From NCBI RefSeq assembly GCF_002251085.2, contig NZ_NOJZ02000009.1, positions 33,086 through 97,085 of the forward strand: DNA of 64,000 bases, written 5' to 3'. Below the pieces are notes generated by a model. That model did no database searches. It was not told where the DNA came from and worked only from the letters and a program-made list of their open reading frames with translations. This DNA comes from Romboutsia maritimum (GTDB taxonomy: Bacteria > Bacillota > Clostridia > Peptostreptococcales > Peptostreptococcaceae). This document shows positions 62,028 to 64,000 of the stretch, piece by piece (positions within the stretch are counted from its first letter, which is position 1; every line of letters begins with the position of its first letter). The position numbers and the translations under genes were made by a program.

Positions 62028-62936
62028 TTACCCCCTAAAGTTTGCTACATCTTCTAATGTAGGTAATGAACTTTGAGCTCCTTCTTTTGTAACAGTTAAT
62101 GCTCCAACCTTTGAAGCAAAATCCATAGCATCTTCTACACTTTTATTACTAGCAAATGCTACTGCTAATGCTCCTGTATAGCTATCTCCTGCTGCTGTTG
62201 TATCTATAGCTTCTACCTTATATGATTTTTTAAAAATCATATCTTCTTTATTTATATATAAACTTCCTTTAGATCCTAAAGTAACTATTAATTCTTTTAC
62301 ACCTTTATTTATCATAGCTTTAGCTGCTTTTTTTATATCATCTTCATTTTTTATTTCTATTCCACTTAATATTTCTAGTTCTGTTTCGTTTGGAGTCAAT
62401 AAATCAACATTAGCTATAATGTCATCTTCTAACTTTACTGCTGGTGCAGGATTTAATATAGTATACTTTTCTAACTCTTTAGCTTTTTTTAGTGCATACT
62501 TTATAGTTTCTATTGGTGTTTCCAATTGAAGTACTACTATATCACTTTCATTTATAGCTTGTATATTTCTATCTATATAATCTGAATTTACCTTAAAGTT
62601 AGCTCCTGGTGCAACAACTATAGAATTTTCTGCGTTTTTATCTACAGTTATCATAGCTACACCTGTAGAACCATCTTCTATATTTACATATTTTGTATCT
62701 ACCTTATCTTTTTTTAATGCACTTATTAAAGTTTGTCCGAATCCATCAGTTCCAACTTTACCTATCATATTAACATTTCCACCAAGTCTTGCCATAGCAA
62801 CTGCTTGATTAGCACCTTTTCCACCAGGTACTTCTTTGAAATCACTTCCTATTAATGTTTGACCACCTTTAGGCATCGTGTCTACTTTTACTACTAAATC
62901 CATATTTAAACTTCCGATAACACATATCTTTTTCAT
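62028..62936 (-). CDS. rbsK: Ribokinase
   Basis: A 302-residue PfkB-family kinase phosphorylating ribose to ribose-5-phosphate. The N-terminal substrate motif GSDFKEVPGGKGANQAVA (about 29-46) includes the GGKGAN signature. DTTAAGDSYTGALA (about 245-258) supplies the catalytic Asp of the GAGD anion hole (here AAGD). The first gene of the rbs operon, preceded by AGGAGG. A regulator gene (rbsR) is not in the window. Confidence 0.96.
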   Translation of the reverse strand: MKKICVIGSLNMDLVVKVDTMPKGGQTLIGSDFKEVPGGKGANQAVAMARLGGNVNMIGKVGTDGFGQTLISALKKDKVDTKYVNIEDGSTGVAMITVDKNAENSIVVAPGANFKVNSDYIDRNIQAINESDIVVLQLETPIETIKYALKKAKELEKYTILNPAPAVKLEDDIIANVDLLTPNETELEILSGIEIKNEDDIKKAAKAMINKGVKELIVTLGSKGSLYINKEDMIFKKSYKVEAIDTTAAGDSYTGALAVAFASNKSVEDAMDFASKVGALTVTKEGAQSSLPTLEDVANFRG

Positions 62937-63101
62937 AAGTATCCTCCTGATGAATGTATTATATAATGAATAATTTTATTCTATTTTAATTTTACTTATA
63001 TAGAGTATCATATTAATTTATTTAGTGCAACATATTTAGTTAAATTGTATAATTTATATATTAATTGTTTTATTTTTAACTATTTTGTCTTGAAATAATA
63101 A

Positions 63102-63125
63102 AACCACACTATAATTAGTGTGGTT
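63102..63125 (-). terminator. Terminator of the 94-residue unknown gene
   Basis: A perfect 9-bp stem AACCACACT (63102-63110) with 63117-63125 and a TTTTA tail on the minus strand. Confidence 0.8.
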
Positions 63126-63135
63126 AATATATTAA

Positions 63136-63420
63136 CTATATGTGTTTTATCATAAATTTCATTATTTCAAATACTTCAAATTCAATTAAGCTAAATAGTT
63201 TATATACAACATGATTTTTAGGAGCATTGTCTGATTCCTCGTCTCTTATCCATGTTCTTAAGATTGCCTCTTCGTTTTCACTATACTCAACACTTAAAAT
63301 AGGTGTATCAAAGTCTTTTATATCTACATCAAATATATATGTCCTATTATTAGTATCTGTTATATATTTTTCTATATAATTTATTTTTAGTTTTCTGTTT
63401 TCAAAAGTAATTTGTGACAT
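63136..63420 (-). CDS. Small hypothetical protein
   Basis: 94 residues, soluble, acidic in the middle, ending in a hydrophobic/aromatic stretch (FSLIEFEVFEIMKFMIKHI) that could form an amphipathic helix. The ATG is preceded by AGGAGG. It is alone between the rRNA operon and the rbs operon with its own terminator. No family is recognised. Confidence 0.6.
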   Translation of the reverse strand: MSQITFENRKLKINYIEKYITDTNNRTYIFDVDIKDFDTPILSVEYSENEEAILRTWIRDEESDNAPKNHVVYKLFSLIEFEVFEIMKFMIKHI

Positions 63421-63646
63421 TATAAATTCCTCCTATATATCTATATCTTATCCATAATAAAGACTAATTATAAAATATATAGGATTATTTTTAAAATAAA
63501 AAATTCGCTTCGCTCATGTCGCCAACGACTCTGTCCGTTGCTCAAAATGTCATTTTTTACATTTCTAAACTCATTAATATCATCATTATTCATATGGTTA
63601 TCCACATGAAATTAGACAATATAGTTTCCTTACATGTAAAAAAGAC
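63421..63646. other. 226-bp spacer downstream of 5S rRNA with a GC-richer segment
   Basis: It includes a segment (about 63508-63547) that is clearly richer in G and C than its surroundings. On the minus strand it has the small hairpin CAACG...CGTTG followed by GCGACATGAGCGAAGCGAA and six T, which could be the rRNA operon's terminator. The rest is AT-rich. No coding frame is supported. Confidence 0.45.
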
Positions 63647-63766
<120 letters not shown>

Positions 63767-63849
63767 ATCTTTATGCTTAACATTTCTATTAAGTTTTAGA
63801 GTTAATACTCTAAAAACTGCATACATTTAGGAATTATCATTTTAATTCT

Positions 63850-64000
63850 TGGTCAAGTCCTCGATCTATTAGTATCGTTAAGCTAAATACATTACTGCAC
63901 TTACACCTTCGACCTATCAACCAGGTAGTCTTCCTGGGATCTTACCCTTACGGTGGGAAATCTTATCTTGAAGTAGGCTTCGCGCTTAGATGCTTTCAGC
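63850..64000 (-). rRNA. rrl: 23S ribosomal RNA, 3' end (partial)
   Basis: The minus strand has the conserved 23S 3' terminal sequence: GCTGAAAGCATCTAAGCGCG, then GATTTCCCACCG..., TTGATAGGTCG..., and ACTAATAGATCGAGGACTTG. The gene continues beyond the window. The exact 3' end is estimated. Confidence 0.95.

Noticed and set aside
63767..63849. tRNA gene between 23S and 5S rRNA
   Set aside because: The 80-nt spacer has no cloverleaf or T-loop (GTTCRANNC) motif.

Overview
The window is strongly AT-rich, with intrinsic terminators after most transcription units, AGGAGG-type ribosome binding sites, a CotF-like spore coat protein, RNase J, MprF and a complete agmatine-route polyamine operon. This points to a low-GC, spore-forming, mainly anaerobic Firmicute. 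The gene content best fits the Clostridia, most likely Peptostreptococcaceae (Paraclostridium, Paeniclostridium or Romboutsia type); that assignment is inference. Most genes lie on the minus strand. The window ends in the 3' part of a minus-strand 23S rRNA gene followed by 5S rRNA.

Layout. 0-4 kb: Crp/Fnr-type regulator, cation-efflux protein, DUF1846 protein flanked by a 17-bp direct repeat, tiny Cys-containing membrane protein. 4-9 kb: RNase J, CotF-like protein, BMP-family lipoprotein behind a leader that looks like an attenuator, M20 amidohydrolase. 9-9.4 kb: a gene-free stretch with plus-strand promoter and terminator signals suggesting small RNAs. 9.4-15.2 kb: unknown proteins, Mrp ATPase, GtrA-like protein, PAS histidine kinase, YkvI-like transporter. 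15.3-17.1 kb: rhodanese lipoprotein plus TVP38 membrane protein. 17.4-22.4 kb: speA-speD-speE-speB-metK, which encode arginine to agmatine to putrescine to spermidine plus the SAM supply. 22.9-27.7 kb: dicarboxylate/amino-acid symporter, SSB, SPFH/NfeD pair, PIG-L deacetylase. 28-44 kb: two closely related beta-propeller histidine kinases bracketing a hydrolase, a zinc macrodomain protein, a peptide-type ABC transporter (B-C-A-D-F), a second symporter and a NifU-like protein. 44.5-50.1 kb: BRCT protein, CPBP protease, small membrane proteins, HTH protein, MprF, YitT. 50.5-56.3 kb: six-gene operon of TVP38, Fe-S protein, YnjB-like binding protein, two permeases and an ATPase. 56.6-64 kb: DEAD-box helicase, orphan PTS IIB-like protein, ribose operon rbsK-D-A-C-B, unknown protein, 5S and 23S rRNA.

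The most interesting candidate system is the pair of loci at 15.3-17.1 and 50.5-56.3 kb. Together they hold the parts of the poorly understood E. coli ydjXYZ-ynjABCDEF cluster: TVP38 proteins, an Fe-S protein, a YnjB-type binding protein with permease and ATPase, and a multidomain rhodanese. Here they are split into two operons, each with its own TVP38 paralogue. Other points of note are the small-RNA locus near 9.1-9.36 kb, the leader of the BMP gene, a dispersed family of terminators sharing a GCTGTCTCAAAA-type stem (one expanded to about 169 nt), three probable membrane-protein genes without a well-placed AUG, a decayed ABC-ATPase remnant at 27.85 kb, and three histidine kinases with no response regulator in the window.
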